In this document: in pieces, positions 1 through 6,648 of the stretch
How the letters are laid out: the number at the start of each line of letters is the position of its first letter
How positions within the stretch are numbered: position 1 is the stretch's first letter
Assembly (NCBI GenBank): GCA_035534455.1
Contig: DATLRV010000042.1
Location: 1 to 7,311, forward strand
Length of the DNA: 7,311 nucleotides
Direction of reading: 5' to 3'
Origin: JAJYVT01 sp035534455
GTDB lineage: Bacteria > Actinomycetota > Acidimicrobiia > Acidimicrobiales > RAAP-2
Program-made: the position numbers and the translations under genes
Notes under the pieces: generated by a model
What the model was told of the DNA's origin: nothing
What the model saw: the letters and a program-made list of their open reading frames with translations, nothing else
Database searches by the model: none

Positions 1-1794
1 ATGGCCACCGACTGGCGGGTCCTCATCATCAAGCTGGCCGACCGCCTCCACAACATGCGCACCCTCTCGTTCATGCCCGAGTGGAAGCAGCGGCGGACGG
101 CTCAGGAGACGCTCGACATCTACGCCCCGCTGGCCCACCGGCTGGGCATCCAGGAGGTCAAGTGGCAGTTGGAGGATCTCGCCTTCGCCACCCTCCATGC
201 CAAGCCCTACGCGGAGATCGAGCAGATGGTGGCCAGCCGGGCCCCGCTGCGGGACGAGTTCCTGGCCCGGGTGCTGGTAGCGGTTCGGGAGCGTCTGGCC
301 GCCTCCGGCGTGGACGCCGAGGTCACCGGCCGGCCGAAGCACCTGTGGAGCATCTACGAGAAGATGGTCGTACGCGGCAAGGAGTTCGACGACATCCACG
401 ACCTCGTCGGGATGCGGGTCGTCGTGGCGAGCGAGAAAGACTGCTGGGCGGCCCTCGGGGCGATCCACGCCATCTGGCCGCCGGTTCAAGGCCGCTTCAA
501 GGACTACATCAACACGCCGAAGTTCAACCTCTACCAGTCGCTGCACACGACGGTGATCGGGCTCGACGGAAAGCCCATCGAGGTGCAGGTGCGGACCCAC
601 GAGATGCACCGGCGCGCCGAATACGGCATCGCCGCGCACTGGGGCTACAAGGAGAAGGAGGACGTCGCTTCTGAGATCGCCTGGATGCAGCGGATCTCCG
701 ACGTCGACCAGGAGACGACCGACCCGCTCGAGTTCCTCGAGGCGCTCAAGCTCGACCTCGAGCAAGACGAGGTCTACGTCTTCACCCCCAAAGGAAGGGT
801 CATCGTGCTCCCCGCGCGGGCGACGCCCGTCGACTTCGCGTACGCGATCCACACCGAGGTCGGCCACCGATGCATCGGCGCGCGGGTGAACGGGAGGCTC
901 GTGCCGCTCGACACCCGGCTCGACTCGGCCGACACCGTCGAGATCTTCACGTCCAAGTCTCCCTCTGCCGCCCCGTCGCGCGACTGGCTGGACATCGTCG
1001 CCTCTTCGCGGGCGCGCAACAAGATCCGCCAGTGGTTCTCCAGGGAGCGGCGGGACGACGCGATCGAGACCGGCAGGGAGGAGCTGGCCAAGGCGCTGCG
1101 GCGCGAGGGCATGCCGCTCCACAAGGTGCTGACTTCCAACGCGCTCGCCCAGGTGGTGGCCGCGATGAACCTCACCGACACCGACGCGCTGTTCGCCGCG
1201 ATCGGCGAGCACCAGACGTCGGCCCAGTCGGTCGTCCAGCGCCTCGCCCGGGAGCTGCGACCCGGTGAGCCCGAGCAGCTGCCCACCACCGCGACGCTCA
1301 CCGCCGGTCGCACGAGGCGCAGCAAGGTCGCGCCTGCGGGCCTCTACGTCGAAGGCCTCGACGACGTGATGGTGCACCTCGCCCGCTGCTGCACGCCGGT
1401 GCCGGGCGACCAGATCCTCGGGTTCGTCACGCAGGGCCGCGGGGTGTCCGTGCATCGCGCCGACTGCTCCAACGCGACCGCGCTCTCCCGCCGGTCGCAG
1501 GAGCGGCTGATCGAGGTCGAGTGGGACCGCGGCGTCGAGGGGGTCTTCCTCGCCACCGTGGAGGTGCTGGCGTTCGACCGCGAGCGCCTCCTCGCCGACG
1601 TGAGCCGGGTGGTGTCCGAGCACCACCTGAACATCGTCGCTGCGCAGACCGTCACCGCGCCGGACCGCGTCAGCCGAATGTCCTTCGAGGTGGAGCTCGC
1701 CGACCCGTCGCACCTCCAGTCGGTGCTCGCGTCGCTCAAGCATCTCGACGGGGTGTTCGACGCCTACCGCCTGCTCCCCGGCAAGAAAGCCTGA
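1..1794 (+). CDS. rel: Bifunctional (p)ppGpp synthetase/hydrolase (Rel/SpoT family), 5' end cut off by the window
   Basis: Makes (p)ppGpp from GTP/GDP and ATP, and in bifunctional members also hydrolyses it; this cytosolic enzyme drives the stringent response to uncharged tRNA on the ribosome. The 597 visible residues begin inside the hydrolase domain: KLADRLHNMRTL (11-22) is a late HD-domain motif, so the HD catalytic pair lies upstream and the first Met is internal. About 150-190 residues are missing, judged from the usual 740-790. The synthetase domain spans about 105-220, with GRPKHLWSIY (110-119), D134 in HDLVG, YQSLHT (178-183) and E194 in EVQVRT. RFKD (165-168) is the RxKD motif of bifunctional enzymes, not the ExDD of synthetase-only RelA. 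A TGS domain follows (about 257-318), then a helical region, a zinc-finger-like segment (C463, C464, H485, C489) and a C-terminal ACT domain (about 515-595). No key residue is missing in the visible part. It heads the visible operon, with hisS starting 2 nt after its stop. The family is certain. Confidence 0.97.
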   Translation: MATDWRVLIIKLADRLHNMRTLSFMPEWKQRRTAQETLDIYAPLAHRLGIQEVKWQLEDLAFATLHAKPYAEIEQMVASRAPLRDEFLARVLVAVRERLAASGVDAEVTGRPKHLWSIYEKMVVRGKEFDDIHDLVGMRVVVASEKDCWAALGAIHAIWPPVQGRFKDYINTPKFNLYQSLHTTVIGLDGKPIEVQVRTHEMHRRAEYGIAAHWGYKEKEDVASEIAWMQRISDVDQETTDPLEFLEALKLDLEQDEVYVFTPKGRVIVLPARATPVDFAYAIHTEVGHRCIGARVNGRLVPLDTRLDSADTVEIFTSKSPSAAPSRDWLDIVASSRARNKIRQWFSRERRDDAIETGREELAKALRREGMPLHKVLTSNALAQVVAAMNLTDTDALFAAIGEHQTSAQSVVQRLARELRPGEPEQLPTTATLTAGRTRRSKVAPAGLYVEGLDDVMVHLARCCTPVPGDQILGFVTQGRGVSVHRADCSNATALSRRSQERLIEVEWDRGVEGVFLATVEVLAFDRERLLADVSRVVSEHHLNIVAAQTVTAPDRVSRMSFEVELADPSHLQSVLASLKHLDGVFDAYRLLPGKKA

Positions 1795-1796
1795 CC

Positions 1797-3077
1797 GTGG
1801 CCGGCGGAACGGACGAACGGGGGACGCCGCGCGCCCCGACCGGCACGAGAGACGTCTTGTGGCCGGAGTCTTGGCGGTTCGAGACGGCGGTGGAGCGGTT
1901 CCGCGCGCTGGTCGAGGCCGCCGGCTACGGGCTCGCGCAGAGCCCGGTGTTCGAGTACGCGTCGGTCTTCCGGCGCGGGATCGGCGAGCACAACGACGTC
2001 GTCGGCAAGGAGATGTACGAGTTCTTGGACCGTGACGGCCAGATGCTCGCGCTCCGACCGGAGGGCACGGCGTCGGTCGTGCGCGCCTACGTGCAGCACC
2101 GGCCGGTACTGCCGTGGAAGGCGTGGTACATGGCGCCGCTCTTGCGTCACGAGCGGCCGCAGGCAGCCCGCTACCGCCAGCACCACCAGCTCGGCGTCGA
2201 GGCGCTCGGAGTGGCCGACGCCGACCTCGACGTCGAAGTCGTCTGGCTCGCCCACGCGTTCTTCGCCGAGCTCGGACTGCGCGACTACACGCTGCGGATC
2301 GGGTCGATGGGCGACGCCACCTGCCGCCCCGCGTACCTCGCGCGTCTGACCGAGTACCTCGCGGTGCACGAGGGCGAGCTCTGCGACGAGCACCGGGCGC
2401 GCTTTCGTGCGAACCCCATGCGGGTGCTCGACTGCAAGCGCCCCGAGTGCAAGGCGGTGACGGCAGCGGCACCCAAGCTCCTCGACCAGCTCTGCGAGGC
2501 TTGCACGGCGCACTTCGGGCGGGTCCAGGAAGGGCTCGGCTCGCTCGGGATCGCCTTCGAGCTCGACGCGCGCCTCGTGCGCGGCTTCGACTACTACACC
2601 CGCACGCTCTTCGAATTCGCCTCCGGAGCCATCGAGGCCGCGCAGAACGCGCTGTGCGGCGGCGGCCGCTACGACGGGCTCGTCGAGATGCTCGGCGGCG
2701 ACCCTACGCCCGGCATCGGCTTCGGCATGGGGATCGAGCGGGTGCTCGTCGCGTGCGACGCCGAGGGCGTCTTCGCGCCCGCCCCGCCGCCACTCGACGC
2801 GTTCGTGGTCGACGTGGCCGGCGGCGAGGCCGCCCGCTCCCTGACCGTGCGGTTGCGAGAGGCGGGACTGCGCGCCGACCGGGCGTTCGACGGCCGGTCG
2901 ATGAAGGCGCAGATGAAGCTCGCGGACCGCTCGGGCGCCAGGGTGGCAGTGATCGTCGGGCCCCACGAGTCCGATGCCGGCACCGTCGTGGTGCGGCCGC
3001 TGCGGTCCGGCGGCGACCAGCGGTCGGTCCAGCGCGACGCCGTCGTCGACGCCGTCAAGAAGGAGGTCGCACGATGA
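1797..3077 (+). CDS. hisS: Histidyl-tRNA synthetase (class II)
   Basis: Charges tRNA(His) with histidine using ATP; cytosolic. The product is 426 residues, a normal bacterial length. APTGTRDVLWPE (13-24) matches the usual HisRS N-terminus. Class II motif 1 lies around residues 45-75 (RGIGEHNDVV, then KEMYEF), followed by LRPEGT (86-91). Motif 2 is RHERPQAARYRQHHQ (117-131). The histidine-specific motifs are LVRGFDYY (260-267) and GGGRYDGLVEMLGG (288-301), and motif 3 is PGIGFGMGIERV (305-316). The anticodon-binding domain fills about 335-426. The insertion domain has C213-x4-C218 and C233-x2-C236, which could bind zinc. The start is a GTG 2 nt after the rel stop. A longer reading from further upstream would lie inside rel and add residues unlike HisRS. 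Upstream there is only a weak purine stretch (AAGAAAG), so translation is probably coupled to rel. The stop overlaps the aspS start as ATGA. Confidence 0.97.
   Translation: MAGGTDERGTPRAPTGTRDVLWPESWRFETAVERFRALVEAAGYGLAQSPVFEYASVFRRGIGEHNDVVGKEMYEFLDRDGQMLALRPEGTASVVRAYVQHRPVLPWKAWYMAPLLRHERPQAARYRQHHQLGVEALGVADADLDVEVVWLAHAFFAELGLRDYTLRIGSMGDATCRPAYLARLTEYLAVHEGELCDEHRARFRANPMRVLDCKRPECKAVTAAAPKLLDQLCEACTAHFGRVQEGLGSLGIAFELDARLVRGFDYYTRTLFEFASGAIEAAQNALCGGGRYDGLVEMLGGDPTPGIGFGMGIERVLVACDAEGVFAPAPPPLDAFVVDVAGGEAARSLTVRLREAGLRADRAFDGRSMKAQMKLADRSGARVAVIVGPHESDAGTVVVRPLRSGGDQRSVQRDAVVDAVKKEVAR
3060..3066 (+). promoter_or_regulatory. Shine-Dalgarno sequence of aspS inside the hisS 3' end
   Basis: AAGGAGG lies 7 nt before the ATG at 3074, inside the last codons of hisS. 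It supports 3074 over the next in-frame ATG at 3101, which has no such sequence before it. It also means aspS can load ribosomes itself as well as by coupling through the ATGA overlap. Confidence 0.85.
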
Positions 3078-4822
3078 CGAGCGCGCGCAGCGCGACGTCG
3101 ATGCGCACGGGGCTCTGCGGGGAGGTCGGGCTCGAGGACGTGGGAACCACGGTCCGCCTGTGCGGGTGGGTCGCACGGCGCCGCGAGCACGGCGAGCATC
3201 TGGCGTTTGTGGACCTTCGCGACCGCAGCGGGATCGTCCAGTGCGTGGTGGACGGCTCGGTAGACCTTCGCGCCGAGTACGTCGTCGCGGTCTCCGGCGT
3301 CGTGCGGCGCCGCCCCGAGGGCATGGAGAACCCCGCCCTGCGCACCGGCGAGATCGAGATCGGAGAGTGCAGCGTCGAGGTGCTCTCGACCGCCGAGCCC
3401 CCGCCCTTCCTCGTCGAGGACCGCGCCGAGGTCGACGAGGCCGTCAGGCTGCGGCACCGGTACGTCGACCTGCGCCGTCCGAAGATGCAAGCGAACCTCC
3501 GGCTCCGTGCCGCGATCGTCTCGGCCATCCGGCGCGCGATGGAGCGCCAGGGGTTCTGCGAGATCGAGACCCCGCTCCTGTGGTCGCCGACGCCCGAGGG
3601 CGCCCGCGAGTTCGCGGTCCCGAGCCGGCTCCACCGCGGCGACTTCTACGTGCTGCCGCAGAGCCCGCAGATCGCCAAGCAGCTCCTCATGGTCGGAGGG
3701 TTCGACCGCTACTACCAGATCGCCCGGTGCCTCCGTGACGAGGACCTGCGGGCGGACCGCCAGTTCGAGTTCACCCAGCTCGACATGGAGGCCTCCTTCG
3801 TCACCCACGAGGACGTGCTCGGCTTCGTCTCCGAGGCGGTCCTCGACGCGGCGGAGGTCGCCACGGGCGAGCGACCGCCCGAGATCGAGCGGATGTCGTG
3901 GACCGACGCGCTCGACCGGTACGGGACCGACAAGCCGGACCTGCGGATCGGGACCGCGCTCGTCGACCTCGGTGGGGTGTTCGCCGCGACCGACGTGCGC
4001 GCCTTCCAGTCGCCGAGCGTGAAGGGCCTCGTCGTCCCCGGCGGCGCGTCCACGAGCCGCTCGGGACTCGACGCACTCGTCGACCGGGCGAAGACGCTCG
4101 GGGCCAGGGGCCTCGCCTGGTTCCGGGTCCACGAGGAGGACGGGGCGACCTCCCTCGACTCGCCGCTCGCCAAGGTGCTGTCCGACGCCGAGCGAGAGGG
4201 GCTCGTCGGTGTGACCGGGGCGGTCCCGGGCGACCTCGTCCTGTGCGTCGCCGGCGACCACCGCCTCGCGTGCACCGTCCTCGGGCAGCTGCGCGTCGAG
4301 CTCGCCAAGAAGCCCGTCGGGGAAGGTCCGCACCGCTACGTCTGGGTCGTCGAGTTCCCACTCTTCGAGGCGGTCGCTGCGGACGGGCATCCGACGCCGG
4401 CGCACCACCCGTTCACCATGCCCCACCCCGAGGACCTGGACCGCATCGAGACCGACCCCCTGTCCGTCCGCTCACAGGCGTACGACCTGGTGCTGAACGG
4501 ATGGGAGCTCGGCTCGGGAAGCGTCCGGATCCACCGGGCCGACATCCAGTCGCGGGTGTTCCGCGCGCTCGGCATCTCCGACGAGGACGCGGCGTCACGC
4601 TTCGGCTTCCTCATGGGCGCCTTCCGCTACGGCGCGCCGCCGCATGCGGGCTTCGCCTTCGGCATCGACCGGCTCGCGGCGATCCTCGCGGGTGAGGAGA
4701 GCATCCGCGAGGTCGTCGCCTTCCCGAAGACCCAGTCGGGCGCCGACCCGCTCACGGGCGCGCCGAAGCCGCTGTCCGCCGCATCGCTCGCCGAGCTCGG
4801 GATCCGGATCGCCGGAAAGTGA
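3074..4822 (+). CDS. aspS: Aspartyl-tRNA synthetase, bacterial type, predicted non-discriminating (Asp/Asn)
   Basis: Charges tRNA(Asp) with aspartate and, if non-discriminating, also tRNA(Asn), giving Asp-tRNA(Asn) for the GatCAB amidotransferase. It has 582 residues, the normal bacterial length. The N-terminal OB-fold anticodon-binding domain (about 12-105) contains WVARRREHG and VDLRDRSG. Class II motif 1 and the flipping loop lie around 162-185 (IETPLLW, PTPEGAREF). QSPQ is at 206-209. Motif 2 is RDEDLRADRQFEFTQLD (221-237). The bacterial GAD insertion follows (about 290-420, starting near KPDLRIG). Motif 3 is GAPPHAGFAFGIDR, followed by AFPKTQSGADPLTGAP near the C-terminus. H39 in RRREHG and G83 in RPEG fall where non-discriminating bacterial AspRSs have His and Gly and the E. 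coli-type enzyme has Leu and Lys. The identity is certain; the specificity is inferred. The start overlaps the hisS stop (ATGA), and the stop overlaps the rarA start (GTGA). Confidence 0.97.
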   Translation: MTSARSATSMRTGLCGEVGLEDVGTTVRLCGWVARRREHGEHLAFVDLRDRSGIVQCVVDGSVDLRAEYVVAVSGVVRRRPEGMENPALRTGEIEIGECSVEVLSTAEPPPFLVEDRAEVDEAVRLRHRYVDLRRPKMQANLRLRAAIVSAIRRAMERQGFCEIETPLLWSPTPEGAREFAVPSRLHRGDFYVLPQSPQIAKQLLMVGGFDRYYQIARCLRDEDLRADRQFEFTQLDMEASFVTHEDVLGFVSEAVLDAAEVATGERPPEIERMSWTDALDRYGTDKPDLRIGTALVDLGGVFAATDVRAFQSPSVKGLVVPGGASTSRSGLDALVDRAKTLGARGLAWFRVHEEDGATSLDSPLAKVLSDAEREGLVGVTGAVPGDLVLCVAGDHRLACTVLGQLRVELAKKPVGEGPHRYVWVVEFPLFEAVAADGHPTPAHHPFTMPHPEDLDRIETDPLSVRSQAYDLVLNGWELGSGSVRIHRADIQSRVFRALGISDEDAASRFGFLMGAFRYGAPPHAGFAFGIDRLAAILAGEESIREVVAFPKTQSGADPLTGAPKPLSAASLAELGIRIAGK

Positions 4823-6210
4823 CCGGGCTCTTCGAGGCCGCAGCCGAGGAGCGGTTGCGGTCTCGTGCGCCTCTTGCGGCGCGCCTGCGACCGCGGACCC
4901 TCGACGACGTCGTGGGCCAGCGCCACCTCGTCGGTCCCGGCGCGCCACTTCGCGTGCTGGTCGAGCGCGACCGGGTCTCCTCGGTGGTCCTGTGGGGACC
5001 GCCGGGGAGCGGCAAGACCACGCTCGCGCGCCTCGTCGCCGAGGCCACGAAGAAGGAGATGGTCGCGCTCTCGGCGGTGACCGCGGGGGTGAAGGACGTG
5101 CGCGAGGCGATCGAAGGGGCGCGGCGCCGGCTGGGGGAGCAGGGCCGCGGGACGATCCTCTTCCTGGACGAGGTCCACCGGTTCAACAAGGCGCAACAGG
5201 ACGTGCTGCTCCCCGCTGTAGAAGAGGGCGTGGTGGTGCTCATCGGCGCCACCACCGAGAACCCGTTCTTCGAGGTGAACCCGCCCCTCATGAGCCGTGC
5301 GACGCTCTGGCGCCTCGAGCCCATCGGCGACGAGGACATGGCCGCGCTCGTCCGCCGGGGGCTTGCCGCCGAGCACGTGGACGCGGCGGACGACGTCGTG
5401 GCCGCCGTCGTGGGCGCCGCCGAGGGGGACGCGCGCGCGGCCCTCACCACGCTCGAGGTCGCGGCCGCCCTCGCGGCCGCCCGCGCCGAGCGAGGGGAGG
5501 ATGGCGGGGGCGCCGGGGGACGGCCGGCCGCCGCACGGGGTCCCGACGCCGGCGCGGTCGGCGTGACGGTCGACGACGTCGTCAGAGCCCGGGCGGGGCG
5601 CCTGTACCACCAGGGGGTCGACGAGCACTACGACCAGGTCAGCGCGTTCATCAAGTCCATCCGGGGCTCGGACCCCGACGCGGGGCTCTACTGGCTGGCG
5701 CGGATGCTCGAAGCGGGCGAGGACGCCCGCTTCGTGGCGCGGCGTCTCGTGATCCTGGCGAGCGAGGACGTCGGAATGGCTGATCCCCAGGCCCTCGTCG
5801 TCGCGGACGCCGCGGCCCGGGCGGTCGAGATGGTCGGTCTGCCCGAAGCCGCGCTCAACCTCGCCCAGGCCGTCGTCCACCTCGCGTGCGCGCCGAAGTC
5901 CAACCGGGTGACCGTCGCGCTCGGGCGCGCCCGGGAGGACGTCCGCGGGGCGGAGCGGGCGGAGGTGCCGGCCCACCTGCGGGACAGCCATTACCGCTCG
6001 GCCGAGCGGATCGGCCACGGCACCGGGTACCGCTACCCGCACGACGCGCCCGAGGGTTGGGTGCCCCAGCAGTACCGGCCGGCGGGCCTCGAGGGTCACG
6101 TCTACTACGAGCCCTCGTCGCACGGTGCGGAGGCCGAGGTCACCTCGCGCCTGTGGCGCCTGCGCGACCGGGAAGACGACGAAGGGCGCGGCGCCGGGGC
6201 CCGCAGGTAG
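4819..6210 (+). CDS. rarA: Replication-associated recombination protein A (RarA/MgsA/WHIP-family AAA+ ATPase)
   Basis: An AAA+ ATPase of the clamp-loader branch that acts at stalled or damaged replication forks and on single-strand DNA junctions; a cytosolic tetramer in studied homologues. It has 463 residues, slightly above the usual 420-450. The N-terminus reads PLAARLRPRTLDDVVGQ (18-34), as in the family. Walker A is GPPGSGKTT (60-68), Walker B is ILFLDEVHRF (113-122), sensor 1 is GATTENP (143-149), and a conserved SR is at 159-160. The sensor 2 helix has GDARAAL (193-199). The family-specific C-terminal oligomerisation part includes LYWLARMLEAGEDARFVARR, with LVILASEDVGMADP next. Later come HLACAPKSN and HYRSAERIGHG, then YRYPHD. 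A Gly/Ala/Arg-rich stretch at about 210-235, between the AAA+ lid and the C-terminal domain, makes the protein longer and looks like a flexible linker. The GTG start overlaps the aspS stop (GTGA) and has only a weak ribosome site, so translation is probably coupled. It is the last gene of the operon, and a hairpin starts on its stop codon. Confidence 0.95.
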   Translation: MTGLFEAAAEERLRSRAPLAARLRPRTLDDVVGQRHLVGPGAPLRVLVERDRVSSVVLWGPPGSGKTTLARLVAEATKKEMVALSAVTAGVKDVREAIEGARRRLGEQGRGTILFLDEVHRFNKAQQDVLLPAVEEGVVVLIGATTENPFFEVNPPLMSRATLWRLEPIGDEDMAALVRRGLAAEHVDAADDVVAAVVGAAEGDARAALTTLEVAAALAAARAERGEDGGGAGGRPAAARGPDAGAVGVTVDDVVRARAGRLYHQGVDEHYDQVSAFIKSIRGSDPDAGLYWLARMLEAGEDARFVARRLVILASEDVGMADPQALVVADAAARAVEMVGLPEAALNLAQAVVHLACAPKSNRVTVALGRAREDVRGAERAEVPAHLRDSHYRSAERIGHGTGYRYPHDAPEGWVPQQYRPAGLEGHVYYEPSSHGAEAEVTSRLWRLRDREDDEGRGAGARR

Positions 6211-6227
6211 CCGCCGTGCCCGGCGGC
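6210..6227. terminator. GC-rich hairpin between convergent rarA and the small minus-strand gene
   Basis: GCCGCCG (6210-6216), a 4-nt loop TGCC, and CGGCGGC (6221-6227) form a perfect 7-bp stem that begins on the last base of the rarA stop codon. It lies 3' of both rarA (plus strand) and the gene ending at 6244 (minus strand), so it could end transcription from both sides. There is no T-tract on either side, so it would be a U-less actinobacterial-type terminator. Short GC-rich stems also arise by chance at this base composition. Confidence 0.4.
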
Positions 6228-6243
6228 GCCCGGACGCCCGGAG

Positions 6244-6447
6244 CTAGACCCCCGGCGGCCGCTTCGCGAGCTGGGGGAGGTGGATGAACACCGGACAGTC
6301 CGGCTCGTGGTGCCGCACGACCGCGCCGTCGAGCTCGGTGTCGAACGCCCGGCATGTCGGGCACGGCGACGGATCGTCCACCCGCTCCATCTCCCCGACG
6401 TCCTTCGTGGTATGGGTGAAGGCTTCCTCTTGCTGACTGGTGGTCAT
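6244..6447 (-). CDS. Small probable zinc-binding protein of unknown function
   Basis: A 67-residue protein that I do not recognise as a named family. Residues 1-27 are polar and acidic, without hydrophobic segments. Then comes CPTC (29-32), HH (46-47), C51 in PDCPV, and H56. Two Cys in CPxC followed about 14-19 residues later by His and Cys is a typical treble-clef or zinc-ribbon spacing, so a single zinc site is plausible. There is no signal peptide, so the protein should be cytosolic. Third codon positions are almost all G or C, as in the operon, which supports real coding. The plus-strand reading of the same DNA resembles nothing. The ATG at 6447 is used here; an ATG at 6456 would add three residues (MHP). 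Neither has a clear Shine-Dalgarno sequence. An upstream extension in the same frame would run under the cupredoxin-like gene and is not credible. The gene converges on rarA (33 nt apart) and diverges from the gene at 6649. Confidence 0.7.
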   Translation of the reverse strand: MTTSQQEEAFTHTTKDVGEMERVDDPSPCPTCRAFDTELDGAVVRHHEPDCPVFIHLPQLAKRPPGV

Positions 6448-6573
6448 GGGGTGCATATACCCGGAGACATGCGCGCCAACCGGGCGGGCGCGGGTCGAGC
6501 CCTCCTCCCGGCCGTTGCAAGGACCCTGACCTGGGACCGAGCGTCGGGTGTACCAGCAACCCATCGGAAATAG

Positions 6574-6602
6574 TTGACCGTGGCAACCGCGTACCGTAAG
6601 GT
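6574..6602 (+). promoter_or_regulatory. Predicted sigma-70-type promoter of the cupredoxin-like gene
   Basis: TTGACC (6574-6579) and TAAGGT (6597-6602) are separated by exactly 17 nt. The -35 differs from TTGACA at one base, and the -10 fits the actinobacterial TAnnnT pattern. Transcription would start near 6609, giving a leader of about 40 nt before the GTG at 6649. The region is less GC-rich than its surroundings. Confidence 0.7.
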
Positions 6603-6619
6603 AGCGATCAAGCAATCGC
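6592..6619. promoter_or_regulatory. Possible operator: two small inverted repeats over the -10 box and start point
   Basis: TACC (6592-6595), GTAA, GGTA (6600-6603) is a 4-bp inverted repeat over the -10 box. GCGAT (6604-6608), 6 nt, ATCGC (6615-6619) is a 5-bp inverted repeat around the predicted start point. CAATCG is also repeated in tandem at 6613-6624. The placement suits a repressor site, but arms this short are expected by chance and no regulator gene is visible. Confidence 0.25.
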
Positions 6620-6631
6620 AATCGGTTGTCG

Positions 6632-6641
6632 AGGAGGGAGG
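6632..6641 (+). promoter_or_regulatory. Ribosome binding site of the cupredoxin-like gene
   Basis: AGGAGGGAGG contains two overlapping Shine-Dalgarno cores. AGGAGG (6632-6637) lies 11 nt and GGGAGG (6636-6641) 7 nt before the GTG at 6649. No other in-frame start follows within the first 25 codons, so this site fixes the start. Confidence 0.8.
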
Positions 6642-6648
6642 CGGGGGA

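Noticed and set aside
1..3. ATG at position 1 as the true start of rel
   Set aside because: The sequence from residue 1 is already inside the conserved hydrolase domain, so this Met is internal and the gene begins before the window.
2114..3073. In-frame extension of aspS about 320 codons upstream
   Set aside because: This part is an out-of-frame reading of hisS made of Arg/Ala/Gly-rich low-complexity sequence. AspRS homology begins just after the ATG at 3074.
1764..4426. Two long minus-strand open frames beneath hisS and aspS
   Set aside because: Long antisense frames are normal in very GC-rich coding DNA. The sequences are Arg/Val/Gly-rich with no domain, and the plus strand is clearly coding.
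5488..5560. G-rich stretch within rarA as a repeat or G-quadruplex element
   Set aside because: It is the coding sequence of a Gly/Ala-rich linker in GC-rich DNA; I saw no regular repeat unit.
6280..6573. Plus-strand reading frame opposite the small minus-strand gene
   Set aside because: It has no motifs and no domain match. The minus-strand reading has the Cys/His pattern and GC-rich third positions, so this is its shadow.
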